DNA of 64,000 bases from Actinopolyspora erythraea (GTDB lineage Bacteria; Actinomycetota; Actinomycetes; Mycobacteriales; Pseudonocardiaceae), in NCBI RefSeq assembly GCF_002263515.1, contig NZ_CP022752.1, forward strand, positions 1,240,001 to 1,304,000, written 5' to 3'. Under the pieces are notes generated by a model, which saw only the letters and a program-made list of their open reading frames with translations, did no database searches and was not told the DNA's origin. A program made the translations under genes and the position numbers. Of the stretch, positions 1-7,917 are shown one piece after another (positions within the stretch are counted from its first letter, which is position 1; each line of letters begins with the position of its first letter).

Positions 1-1
1 C

Positions 2-442
2 GGCCTCGACGCGCTGCCGTCCACCACCGCCAGGGACGACCTGATCCTGGTGGTCGGCAATCTCATCGACAACGCGCTGGAGTCCCTGGAGGCGGGTAGC
101 GGCCGGGTGCGGGTCTCGCTGCGCTCGGTCACCGAGAACGGAACCGCCGCCACACGTGTCGAGGTCGGCGACTCCGGAGCCGGAATAGCGCCCGAGCTGG
201 TCGACGAGGTGTTCCGGGCCGGTTTCACGACCAAGGTGGCCCAGCACGGTGGTACCGGCGGCCTGGGGCTGGCGCTGGTGCGGCAGACCTGCCGGAACCG
301 GGGCGGCTGGGTTCGTGCCGACAATGACGACGGCGCGGTGTTCACCGCGCTGCTGCCGGTGGTGGGGGACCTCACCGAGGAGCCGGAACCGGGCGGGGCG
401 CCCGGGGTCGACCGGCAGCCGAGCTCGTGGAGTTGCCGATGA
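2..442 (+). CDS. Sensor histidine kinase, C-terminal ATPase domain (5' truncated by window)
   Basis: The reading frame is open from base 2, so the gene begins outside the window. The visible part is a GHKL ATPase domain. It has an N box (LIDNALESLE), a G1 box (DSGAGI), an F-box region (VFRAGFTTK) and a glycine-rich G2 box (GGTGGLGLALVRQ). The spacing and the CitB-type partner suggest the DcuS/CitA class, whose membrane sensors detect carboxylates; that ligand class is inference, because the sensor part is not visible. The stop codon overlaps the start of the response regulator by ATGA, so the two are almost certainly co-translated. Confidence 0.9.
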   Translation, partial: GLDALPSTTARDDLILVVGNLIDNALESLEAGSGRVRVSLRSVTENGTAATRVEVGDSGAGIAPELVDEVFRAGFTTKVAQHGGTGGLGLALVRQTCRNRGGWVRADNDDGAVFTALLPVVGDLTEEPEPGGAPGVDRQPSSWSCR

Positions 443-1137
443 TCCGAGTGCTCGTGGTCGACGACGACGTCCGGGTGGCGGACAATCACCGCAAGCTCGT
501 CGGGAGCATGGACGGTTTCGAGGCCGTCGGCATGGCCCACACCGCGCGGGAAGCGCTGGCACTGAGCGAACGGCTGCTCCCGGACCTGGTGCTGCTGGAC
601 CTGTACCTGCCGGACGAGTCCGGGGTGCGGGTGCTGCAGCGATTGCGGGGCAACGCCCGCCCGCTCGACGTCCTGGTGATCACAGCGGTGCGGGACGTGG
701 AGACGGTCAAGGCAGCCATGCAGGGCGGCGCGGTGCACTACCTGCTCAAACCCTTTCCGTTCCGCGAGTTGCGGCAGCGGTTGAACGGCTACGCCGAGGC
801 CAAGAGCGAGTTGGACGCGGTCGGCGAGGCGGAGCAGGCCGATGTGGACAGGGTCTACGGCATGCTGCGTCCCGCCGAGTGCCACACCGTGCCAGCGGAG
901 CTCCCCAAGGGGCTCTCGACGGTCACCGCCCGCCTGGTGCTCGACACGCTGCGCTCGGCCGGGACCGACCTGTCCGCCTCCGAGGTCGCCAACAGTGCGG
1001 GGCTGTCCCGGGTCAGCGCCCGCCGCTACCTCGACCACTTCGCCAACACCGGCAGGATCACGCTGCACCTGCGGTACGGTTCGGCGGGCAGACCCGAGCA
1101 CCGCTACCGGTGGGCGGGCGGAGGCGGCGCCTCGTGA
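439..1137 (+). CDS. CitB/DcuR-type response regulator
   Basis: A response regulator of 232 residues paired with the upstream kinase. The receiver domain spans about residues 1-120. It has the acidic pocket VVDDD near residues 6-10, the phospho-acceptor Asp54 in LVLLDLYLPD, the switch Thr in VITA, and the conserved Lys in LLKPF. The C-terminal part (about 150-225) resembles the helix-turn-helix of the CitB group (LSASEVANSAGLSRVSARRYL). The ATG at 439 lies in an ATGA overlap with the kinase stop; an in-frame GTG at 427 is less likely. The target genes are probably carboxylate uptake genes outside the window. Confidence 0.9.
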   Translation: MIRVLVVDDDVRVADNHRKLVGSMDGFEAVGMAHTAREALALSERLLPDLVLLDLYLPDESGVRVLQRLRGNARPLDVLVITAVRDVETVKAAMQGGAVHYLLKPFPFRELRQRLNGYAEAKSELDAVGEAEQADVDRVYGMLRPAECHTVPAELPKGLSTVTARLVLDTLRSAGTDLSASEVANSAGLSRVSARRYLDHFANTGRITLHLRYGSAGRPEHRYRWAGGGGAS

Positions 1138-1198
1138 TCAGCGTGCGTTTCCTGACGTGGTCACGCGGGAACCGGTCCGCTCTGCCAGGATCGTCGTC

Positions 1199-1945
1199 AT
1201 GACAGTGTCCTGCCTGAGCCCGCGTCGTCTCGTCGGAGCCCCCGAGCTGTTCACGGCCGCGGGCGCGGATGCCTACACCCGCATGACCGTCACCGATGAC
1301 GTGGTCGGTTACGCGACGGACGAGGCCGTGGCCTGGTTCACGGGTGTTCCGTGGCAGTCCGGGGCGGTCTCGCTGCGCGGTCGGGCGCACGCGGCCATCG
1401 ACCTGCTCGAGTGGCTCCGGGAGGAGGAACCGCTCGGTCCCGGGGCGCCGGTGCGGCTCCCGCTGCTGTCCACCGCCGAGTTCGAGCGGCTGCCGGTGCG
1501 CCGGGACGAGGACTGGTACTTCCTCGCCACCGAGCGAGCTCCGCGAAGGCGACGCGGTGAGTCCGCTGTGGAGGTGCTGCCGAGCGGGGAGAACGAGCGG
1601 ATCGAGCGACTGTTGCGGGACGGACACCCGGCTACCTCGGCCGAACCCCGCGCCCCAGGAATCCGCCGGTGGTTCGGCATCCACGACGGGGAGCGGCTCG
1701 TCGCCTGCGGAGCCGACCGGAGCGTCAACGGCGTCGGTTTCCTGGTCAAGATCACCGTCGATCCCGCCTACGGCGGTCGTGGTCTGGGAAGTGCCCTGAC
1801 GGCCGCGATGACCCGCGCGCTGCTGGCGGAGTTCGGCGAGGTAGCGCTCGGAGTGACCGTGGACAACGCGCGGGCGATCGGGCTCTACGAGCGGCTCGGC
1901 TACCGCGAGGTCGCCGGTGTCAGTTCGGTACGGCTCACCGGATGA
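1199..1945 (+). CDS. GNAT family N-acetyltransferase
   Basis: A protein of 248 residues. The C-terminal half is a GNAT fold with an acetyl-CoA pyrophosphate loop of the Q/R-x-x-G-x-G type (DPAYGGRGLGSAL) and the late motif NARAIGLYERLGYR, typical of acetyltransferases acting on amines. The N-terminal half (about residues 1-110) has no motif I recognise and resembles the divergent N-terminal regions of actinobacterial GNAT proteins. The ATG at 1199 is preferred because the sequence upstream in the same frame has no coding character. The substrate is unknown. The Nudix gene begins a few bases beyond its stop. Confidence 0.85.
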   Translation: MTVSCLSPRRLVGAPELFTAAGADAYTRMTVTDDVVGYATDEAVAWFTGVPWQSGAVSLRGRAHAAIDLLEWLREEEPLGPGAPVRLPLLSTAEFERLPVRRDEDWYFLATERAPRRRRGESAVEVLPSGENERIERLLRDGHPATSAEPRAPGIRRWFGIHDGERLVACGADRSVNGVGFLVKITVDPAYGGRGLGSALTAAMTRALLAEFGEVALGVTVDNARAIGLYERLGYREVAGVSSVRLTG

Positions 1946-1951
1946 GCGGCG

Positions 1952-2443
1952 ATGCGAGTGCCCGTTTCCCGCGCCCGAGCACGCCGGGCCCGGCGGCCGG
2001 CGGGGCTGGTCGCGGACCGGAGGAGTCGTGGGAACAGCGGTGGATCGCCCACGCGCTTGTTGCGGCGGGAAGGCGGTTGGCTGCTGCTGCGAAGGCGGCG
2101 GGGGCGTTATCTCGGCGGGTGCTGGGACATCCCCGGTGGAACCGTGGAAGTGGGGGAGCGCCTGTCGGTGGCGGCGCGTCGGGAGGTGCTGGAGGAGACC
2201 GGGTCGCGCGTCGAGATCGGCGCGGTCGCCGCTCACCACACGAACGAGGACACCGAGGGGCGCCGGATCCGGTTCCACACCGTGACGTTCCACGCGGCGG
2301 AGACTGAACCGGGCGGGCCGGTGGTGCTGTCCCCCGAGGAGCACGAGCGGTACGGCTGGTTCGGCTCGGAGGCGGCACTGGCGCTGAACCCGGTCTGGCA
2401 CGTGCGGTGGACGCTTTCGGCGCTCGCGGCCTCCGAGGGGTGA
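1952..2443 (+). CDS. Nudix hydrolase
   Basis: A protein of about 163 residues with a full Nudix box. Its G-x5-E-x7-R-E-U-x-E-E-x-G-U pattern is seen as GGTVEVGERLSVAARREVLEE followed by TGSRV. Such enzymes hydrolyse nucleoside diphosphate derivatives using Mg bound by the REVLEE glutamates. The first 35 residues are Arg-rich and unlike the family, so the true start may lie downstream of the ATG at 1952. It follows the GNAT gene directly and may be translated from the same message. It converges on ogt with only about 20 bases between stops. The substrate cannot be told from the sequence. Confidence 0.85.
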   Translation: MRVPVSRARARRARRPAGLVADRRSRGNSGGSPTRLLRREGGWLLLRRRRGRYLGGCWDIPGGTVEVGERLSVAARREVLEETGSRVEIGAVAAHHTNEDTEGRRIRFHTVTFHAAETEPGGPVVLSPEEHERYGWFGSEAALALNPVWHVRWTLSALAASEG

Positions 2444-2462
2444 GGCCAGCCGCGCGCTTCGC

Positions 2463-2963
2463 TCAGAACAGCCTGCCCGCCACTTCGGCGGGTGGTTCCT
2501 CCAGGCGCAGCAGGAAGCGCTTGCGGTCCAGCCCTCCGCCGAAGCCGGTCAGGCTGCCGTCGGCGCCGATCACGCGGTGGCAGGGCACGATCACCGATAT
2601 CGGGTTGCGGCCTGTCGCGGTGCCCACGGCCCTGGACAGCCCGGGACCGCCCAGCCGACGGGCGAGTTCGCCGTAGCTGCGCGTCTCGCCGTAGTCGATC
2701 TCGGCGATCAGCTCCCAGACCCGCTGCTCGAACTCGTCGCCGTGCGGGGCCAGCGGAAGATCGAACCGGGTCCGCTCGCCCGCGAAGTACTCGTCCAGCT
2801 GGAGCCTCGTGTCGGGGAAGTCCTCGTCGATCCGCGGTCCGAGCGCGGCGGCGGGGTTCCCGTGCTCCCGTCCAGCGAAGTAGAGCCCGACCAAGTGGTC
2901 GTCCTCGGCCACGGCGGTCAGGTCACCGACCGGCGAGGCGATCACCGTGTGTCTCGTGCTCAT
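2463..2963 (-). CDS. ogt: Methylated-DNA--protein-cysteine S-methyltransferase
   Basis: A suicide DNA repair protein of 166 residues that moves the methyl group of O6-methylguanine onto its own cysteine. The active-site motif IVPCHRV is present at about residues 125-131. The preceding helix-turn-helix (YGELARRLGGPGLSRAVGTA) and the Asn in GRNPISVIVP fit the family. It has the N-terminal RNase H-like domain but no Ada regulatory domain, and the length is normal for Ogt. It is transcribed alone, away from the PadR gene and towards the Nudix gene. Confidence 0.95.
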   Translation of the reverse strand: MSTRHTVIASPVGDLTAVAEDDHLVGLYFAGREHGNPAAALGPRIDEDFPDTRLQLDEYFAGERTRFDLPLAPHGDEFEQRVWELIAEIDYGETRSYGELARRLGGPGLSRAVGTATGRNPISVIVPCHRVIGADGSLTGFGGGLDRKRFLLRLEEPPAEVAGRLF

Positions 2964-3182
2964 GCCGTGCTCCTCGAAGCAGTGCGGGCGGGTGCGCGTC
3001 GCGCGAGTCTATCCGTGCCGGGGAGCGCGTTCCCGGTTTCGTGGTCGTCCGGGTGGAGCGGCCCGGGAATGGGCTCCCGGAACGGGACGAATCGCGGAAA
3101 ACCAGGTCAGCGGCGCACCGCTTCCCGCGGTCGCGTGATGTTCTGTCACGCGTCCGGTGGATTCAAAAGTTCGGCGAACCAT

Positions 3183-3203
3183 ATATATCGGTTAGTGATA
3201 TAT
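3183..3203. promoter_or_regulatory. Probable PadR operator: 7-bp dyad ATATATC-N7-GATATAT
   Basis: ATATATC (3183-3189) and its exact reverse complement GATATAT (3197-3203) flank a 7-bp spacer. The right arm ends 9 bases before the PadR start codon. The patch is very AT-rich inside GC-rich DNA. PadR repressors commonly bind AT-rich dyads over their own promoters, so autoregulation is the natural reading. Binding itself is inference. Confidence 0.6.
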
Positions 3204-3212
3204 GATGTACGC

Positions 3213-3563
3213 ATGTCACGCCGAGCGATGTCCGAGCAGACGTTCCTGGTGTTGACCGTGCTGGCGGCCGAGTCCTTGCACGGCTACGGGATCGTGCGGG
3301 CGGTGGGCGAACTCTCCCAGCAACGGGTGGTGTTACGAGTGGGGACGCTGTACGGGGTGCTCGACCGGTTGTGCGCCGACGGACTCGTGGAACTCGACAG
3401 CGAGCAGGTCCACAACGGTCGGTTGCGGCGCTACTACCGCATCACGGACGAAGGACTGACCACACTGGCCGGCGAGACCGCTCGCCGCTCCGAGGCGGTG
3501 CGGGCGGCCACCGACCGGTTGCGGGTCCGCGGACTGCTGCCCGGAACGGGTGGTACGGCATGA
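3213..3563 (+). CDS. PadR family transcriptional regulator
   Basis: A short winged-helix protein of 116 residues. It has the PadR N-terminal pattern SEQTFLVLTVLAAESLHGYG, then VGTLYGVLDRLCADGLVE (recognition helix and wing) and the YRITDEGL wing hairpin. Length and motif order match the one-domain PadR subfamily. The ATG at 3213 is taken; a second ATG five codons on is possible. Its stop overlaps the next start (ATGA), a common arrangement in which a PadR protein controls the membrane protein beside it. An AT-rich dyad sits immediately upstream. Confidence 0.9.
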   Translation: MSRRAMSEQTFLVLTVLAAESLHGYGIVRAVGELSQQRVVLRVGTLYGVLDRLCADGLVELDSEQVHNGRLRRYYRITDEGLTTLAGETARRSEAVRAATDRLRVRGLLPGTGGTA

Positions 3564-4609
3564 CCAGGCTGGAACAGCGCTACCGACGCCTGCTGCGGCT
3601 GCTACCCGCCTGGTACCGCGCCGACCGCGAGGAGGAGATGGTGGCCGTCTTCCTGCTCGACGACTCCGAGAGGCAGGGCGCGCTCGGCGACGACGAGCAG
3701 GACGACGAGGACGATGACCTGCGTGGTGAGTACGGCTGGCCCGACTGGCGGGAGGTCGTCGCCGTGGCGGGGCTCGCGGTCCGTACCCGCTTCGGTGGGA
3801 TCGGCGCCCCGAGCGCGGCTCGTGCGTGGGGTGACACCGTTCGCGCCGTCGCGCTGCTCGGGCTGCTCGTGCGCGCTGTACTGGCGCTCGTCTCGCTGGC
3901 CAGTCTGGCATACGTCCAGCTTCGGGGTGGCACGGCGTTCGCCGGCCCGAGCGTGCTGGTGCGCCCGAGCGGCGGCTACATCGCCCTGAGCCTGCTGCCG
4001 AACCTGGTGTGGGTGCCCGCGTACCTGCTGCTCGTGCTGGGGAAACGTCGTTCCGGGCGGTTCTGCGCGGTCGTGGCCTCGCTGCCTTCGCTCACCTCGG
4101 TGATCTCCACGGCCACCGAGGGCACGACCATGTTCGCCACCGCTGTACTGATCGAGCTCGGAGTCTGGCTGCCCGTCACCTGCGTGCTCCTCGGGTTCCA
4201 TCGTGACGCCCCGGCCCCGTCGCGGAGGCCGTGGTCGCTCGCCCTGCCGGTCGCGGTTCTCGGCTGTCTCCTGTTCGTAGTGGTGGGCCGATTCGCTCCG
4301 GCGATCATGGTTGCCGGTCCGCTCATCTGGGGGATACTCGGTGCCGCCGTGACGACTCTCGTCGCGCGAGTGCGTCATCCGAGACCGATCACGAACTCCT
4401 GGTCGGTCGCGCTGGCCGTGATCGGTGCGCTGTCCCTGCTGGCGCACGCGGCGCCACTCGTGGCATTCGGCCCGCCGGACGGTGTTCCCGCGCTCTTCCT
4501 GGTGCTGCCGCAGGCGGCACTGCTCGTCCTGGTAGCCGTTCTGGTGTTCACCGTTGTCCGAGTACCTGGTGAGGGCGGTTCGGCCGCACTCGGGGCGGCG
4601 GAGCACTGA
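3560..4609 (+). CDS. PadR-associated multi-spanning membrane protein
   Basis: A protein of 349 residues. The first 45 residues (RLLRLLPAWYRADREEEMV) form the soluble helical prefix often found in membrane proteins encoded next to PadR regulators in actinobacteria. An acidic linker rich in Asp and Glu follows, and then about eight hydrophobic segments from residue 95 to 340. No transport or enzymatic motif is visible. It is translationally coupled to the PadR gene by a 4-base overlap and is probably its regulatory target. Function unknown. Confidence 0.8.
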   Translation: MTRLEQRYRRLLRLLPAWYRADREEEMVAVFLLDDSERQGALGDDEQDDEDDDLRGEYGWPDWREVVAVAGLAVRTRFGGIGAPSAARAWGDTVRAVALLGLLVRAVLALVSLASLAYVQLRGGTAFAGPSVLVRPSGGYIALSLLPNLVWVPAYLLLVLGKRRSGRFCAVVASLPSLTSVISTATEGTTMFATAVLIELGVWLPVTCVLLGFHRDAPAPSRRPWSLALPVAVLGCLLFVVVGRFAPAIMVAGPLIWGILGAAVTTLVARVRHPRPITNSWSVALAVIGALSLLAHAAPLVAFGPPDGVPALFLVLPQAALLVLVAVLVFTVVRVPGEGGSAALGAAEH

Positions 4610-4745
4610 TCGCGGCCACGTAGTTGACAGGGCGGTCGAGCAACGGGTGCCGACTCGGGTGGCGTCGAGCTCGGCGCGGCCCGTCAGCTCGGCGACGGTA
4701 ACGACGTCGACGCCGTCGCGCGGCAGCCGGATGACGAAGGCAGAC
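4610..4745 (-). pseudogene. Eroded tyrosine recombinase (integrase) C-terminal fragment
   Basis: On the minus strand this reads FVIRLPRDGVDVVTVAEL, then TGRAELDATRVGTR. It resembles the end of tyrosine integrases, where the usual pattern is RDGVD-V-VAELLGHA-LDTTRRYT. The position of the catalytic His of the GH motif is Arg here and the catalytic Tyr position has been lost, so the fragment would be inactive. No upstream catalytic Arg region is recognisable and no start codon fits. It is read as the remnant of an integrase that once moved the accessory stretch up to tRNA-Arg. The match is short, hence moderate confidence. Confidence 0.45.
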
Positions 4746-5191
4746 CGCGAAGTGCGGATGGACCCGCGTCTTTCCCCCGTCCGAACCGGCACAGCGGACC
4801 GATCCGGTCGCGGTGGCGGTCTCGCGGACGACGGTGTTGATGCCGCGCACGGACAACCACCCGCCCCGGCGGTTCCCCGCGCCGACGCCGGGGTCAGTCC
4901 AGACGTGCGTTCAGCCAGGCGCGCCGGTTCGGTACGCACCCGTGCCGGACAAGGCCAGGAAGACCCCCGCCAGGCAGCGTTTTCCGAGCGGGGCGGGGTG
5001 GGGCAGCGATTGCGACGACGTCCCGCGACCGGCCCGCGTCGTCCCCTCCGAGCTGCCCGGCGGCGGGATCGAGGGAATTGTCGAGGCGGCCTCCGGGCGC
5101 AACATCGTCACTCCGCGCGGAAGGAGGCCGTGGCAGCCGCCCGGATGGGCCCTCCGGCGGCTGTCACGACCTTCGCGGGGGCAGTCGGGGG
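4746..5191. other. Stretch without a recognisable gene
   Basis: About 450 bases between the integrase fragment and the small membrane gene. Reading frames here are Arg- and Pro-rich shadows with no family motif and no convincing ribosome binding site. It is probably decayed island DNA. Confidence 0.5.
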
Positions 5192-5395
5192 CTATCCGCC
5201 GTCCGAACTCGACGTCGATGGACGCCAGTACCGCGCTCCCACCGCGAAGGTCACGGTGAGGCACGCGAGCACCCCGAGGGTCCAGAAGCCGTCCTGCTCG
5301 CCCGAGCGGAACAGCGAAGGGATGTACAACATCAGCACGGCGGCCGAGACAGCCATCCCGGCCAGGCTGACCACGAACAGCCAAGTCTCCTTCAT
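5192..5395 (-). CDS. Small two-helix membrane protein beside the halocin-like gene
   Basis: A protein of 67 residues with two hydrophobic helices (about residues 5-25 and 38-58) joined by a short charged loop (SLFRSGEQDG) and ending in a Ser-rich tail. The ATG at 5395 is preferred: GGTGAGG lies just upstream, although an in-frame GTG at 5404 is possible. It begins about 10 bases after the stop of the secreted Cys-rich protein on the same strand, so the two are probably one transcript. A small membrane protein in that position could be an immunity or export partner. That is inference; no family is recognised. Confidence 0.7.
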   Translation of the reverse strand: MKETWLFVVSLAGMAVSAAVLMLYIPSLFRSGEQDGFWTLGVLACLTVTFAVGARYWRPSTSSSDGG

Positions 5396-5405
5396 CACCC
5401 TCACC

Positions 5406-6170
5406 TTAACCGAAGCAGCTGGCGACTGCGGTCACCGACGCGCTGCCGACGGTTGCGTAGGCGCCGATGCACGCGACGCACACCGCCGTACCCACTCCGG
5501 GAGTCGAGCACGCACCCGTGCATGCACTCACGATGAGATACCCGGTGGCGCCGCTCACGCCGAGTACCGCCGCGACGCAGGCGGCCGTGCTCCCGACCCC
5601 CATCGCGGCCATGGGGTCAGAACTGTCGACGCCGTTGTTGGCCTGCAGCTCGGCGTCCGTCATGTACGGCAGATCCGTGTCTTTGCTGTTCACGAGAACG
5701 CCGTCCGTGAAACTCGTAATGTTGAAGTTCCCGGCTTCGTTCTCACTGACGAGTGTCTCGCTGTACTGGACGATGTCTCCGCTCTCGTCGAAGAGAACCG
5801 TGAGGTTACTGACCAGGCTGTATTCTCCGCCGACAGGAATCGTCACCGAAGTGGACTCGCTGTTCTCGGCGTCCACTGCGTAAACCTTGGCTTGGCCCCG
5901 GGAAAGCGCGCTCCGCGGAGCCTGGACGGAGATCTCGCCGTTTTTCACGGCCTCGAAGGCCGCGCCCGTCGACTCACGCGCGTCATGGCCGTCGACCAGG
6001 GTCATCTCGGTCGTCGAACCCGTCGAGGAACCCTGGTTCGAGCAGGCCCCACTCGTATCGTGAGCAGTCGTGGAGGCAGGCCGCTGGGGCTCCTGAGGCG
6101 CCGCCACGGTGGGTGTCGGCGTCATCCCTCCCACCGCGAGTGCCAGGGCCAGAGGAGCGACTGCCATCAC
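5406..6170 (-). CDS. Secreted protein with C-terminal Cys-rich, halocin C8-like domain
   Basis: About 254 residues from the GTG at 6170. A hydrophobic signal segment (VAPLALALAVGG) is followed by a likely cleavage site near TVAA. A polar, Ser/Thr- and acid-rich middle (about 30-190) follows. The last 60 residues are hydrophobic and Gly/Ala-rich with six cysteines (in AACVA, SACTGAC, AVCVAC and ASCFG). This layout, an export leader plus a long propeptide ahead of a compact Cys-rich hydrophobic domain, is that of halocin C8-type bacteriocin precursors and their actinobacterial homologues. Antimicrobial activity is inference. GC content is visibly lower than in neighbouring genes. A strong AGGGAG lies 6-7 bases before an in-frame ATC at 6200, which would add the basic residues KFRK to the signal peptide. 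Confidence 0.75.
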   Translation of the reverse strand: MMAVAPLALALAVGGMTPTPTVAAPQEPQRPASTTAHDTSGACSNQGSSTGSTTEMTLVDGHDARESTGAAFEAVKNGEISVQAPRSALSRGQAKVYAVDAENSESTSVTIPVGGEYSLVSNLTVLFDESGDIVQYSETLVSENEAGNFNITSFTDGVLVNSKDTDLPYMTDAELQANNGVDSSDPMAAMGVGSTAACVAAVLGVSGATGYLIVSACTGACSTPGVGTAVCVACIGAYATVGSASVTAVASCFG

Positions 6171-6436
6171 CGGCTTGCGAAACTTCGTCGTCGTTAAGAT
6201 GTGGCTCTCCCTGTTCTCGAACTGTGTATCATTACCTGTGGAAACTCTGGACGCCGTCGAGTGTCGGATAATGCGGGACGTCCGGAATCTTCGGTGCCAC
6301 GGGGCGGCGTTGCGTCACGAAGCACGCGTATTACGCACGGACACGGTCTTAGCGTGGCCTTGAGCATCGTGGCGCGAGCGCGAACCCCGTGAAAAATCGT
6401 CGCACGATGACCAGCACGATGCTCTACTGCAAACAG

Positions 6437-6471
6437 ATGAAAAGCCACAACACCAGAAAGTGGCTTTTCAT
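6437..6471. terminator. 12-bp perfect inverted repeat, terminator-like
   Basis: ATGAAAAGCCAC (6437-6448) pairs exactly with GTGGCTTTTCAT (6460-6471) across an 11-base loop. The A/T-rich stem ends would give a short U run in either direction. It lies about 230 bases upstream of the halocin-like gene. It could insulate that gene from the decayed DNA to the right or act as an operator. Confidence 0.5.
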
Positions 6472-7250
6472 GACGAATGTGGATTAGCTGTAACAGATCC
6501 ACTCAACGCTGCCCCACGAGGTGTGGTCGGAACGCGTCCGGAGCCAGTCACGAGGTGATCCGAAGGACAGTGGTCGCATGGTCATGCGGCGAGAGCGACA
6601 CATCCTCGGTGCTCATTGGTTCGGAGCTGTTCTGCTTCAGCCGTGAGGACTGGGTTCAGGACGAGGCGACCAGTCGGCCGAGCGCGTTCCCAACTCCCGG
6701 CGGTCCGCTCGCGACACAGCCGCACGCACGGTGACACCGTCCCTTCTTCGGAGTTGCCGCCTTTTCCCGGCTTGTTCACGGGGCCGACTTGTTCACGGTG
6801 GCATGGTGACGGGTGTGGTGAGGTGCTGTCCGTCGGTGTCGTACACGAGGAGTTCGCAGCCGAGGATGTCGGGGCCGCATCGAGCGTCGAGTCCACTTCG
6901 GCCGGTTCGTTCCCCGGTGCTGTCAGCGGCACGAGCCTGTTACCTGGCTGTGCACCCGCACCCGGACCAGGGAAGGGGGCTTCTCGCCAGTGTGTCGGGC
7001 AGGTCGCGCCGCTTGGAAACACGGTCCGGGGCTGTCGATCCGCGGGTGTCCGGTGTAGGGCTGTCCGCTGTCTCGCCGGTAAGCGTCCCTGCCAGGTCAG
7101 GCGGTGCTTACGGGAGACGTGCGAATCACAGGACGGCAGCGCTGGTCTCGCTCGTGCGTGTCGCTGTCGTCTTTTGTTGACCAGGAGAGCCCGTGGTGCT
7201 CGCCGGGTTGGATGGCCGGTCGCGGCAGGTCATCGCCATAGCGCCAGCGA
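6472..7250. other. Low-coding decayed stretch
   Basis: No intact gene is recognised. One minus-strand piece, about 6800-6895, reads LDARCGPDILGCELLVYDTD and ends in TMPP-stop. It looks protein-like but lacks a start and an upstream continuation. The other frames are Arg/Ser/Pro-rich shadows. Taken with the integrase fragment and the pseudogene to the right, this looks like an eroded mobile island. Confidence 0.5.
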
Positions 7251-7650
7251 GTGAGTCGCGGGCCGTGCGGGCCGCGCGGGCCCTCGCACCAAGTGGCAGG
7301 GGCCAGTGCCGACCACGACGTGCGGCAGGCGTCGCGGCTGTTCGGCGTTGCCTACGAGAAGGTGGGCGAAGTCGCGCAGGCGGCGATGGAGGCCGCAGAG
7401 CACGTTCGCTCGTTCTCCGCAGTGCTGTAGGGGGTATATTCCCACACGCGGCAGACCGTGGGAAATATCCTCGCCGGAATGCTCGGGCGAGTGCCGCCCG
7501 AGCAGCTGCACCAGGCGCGGGCCTGGATCCAGGAGTACGCCCTGCCCACCCTGGCCGAAGTCGGCCGGGAGTACCTCGGTCGAGCCGGCCGAAGTCGTGG
7601 TGCTGTTCGCGCGGGTCTGCGAGTTTATCGACGAGATGCTCGTGAGTAGC
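7251..7650 (+). pseudogene. Helical protein pseudogene with internal amber stop and frameshift
   Basis: One frame reads SADHDVRQASRLFGVAYEKV, then continues with AQAAMEAAEHVRSFSAVL to a TAG at 7428-7430. It resumes in the same frame as QTVGNILAGMLGRVPPEQLH and ALPTLAEVGREYL. Near 7585 the sensible sequence moves to another frame (VEPAEVVVLFARVCEFIDEM). Both sides of the TAG are amphipathic helical sequence with no other breaks, so a single ancestral gene seems likely. The product is not recognised. It sits in the accessory stretch next to tRNA-Arg. Confidence 0.5.
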
Positions 7651-7917
7651 CGCCGTGCGCGCGGGGATGGACCGTGGAAGACGGGGCCGAGGTGCTCGGC
7701 CATTTCATGATCAAGTTGATCTAGCGGTACATCCCGCCGGGGACACCCACTGGAACGCCGTCCGTGGGGCACTGAGTGGGGCAGGACTCGAAGTTGCGGG
7801 GCACTACTCTCGCGCCACGGTGGTGCCCCACATCTGCCACGCACGGGCCTCAGTGAAGATCAGATGACGGTGATCGTTTTGGCATCCCGTCGCAGGTCAA
7901 CGGGATAACAATGGAGG

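Noticed and set aside
4554..6197. 547-codon plus-strand frame across the halocin-like gene
   Set aside because: It covers a convergent gene end, decayed DNA and the antisense of a clear signal-peptide protein. It is low-complexity with no start signal.
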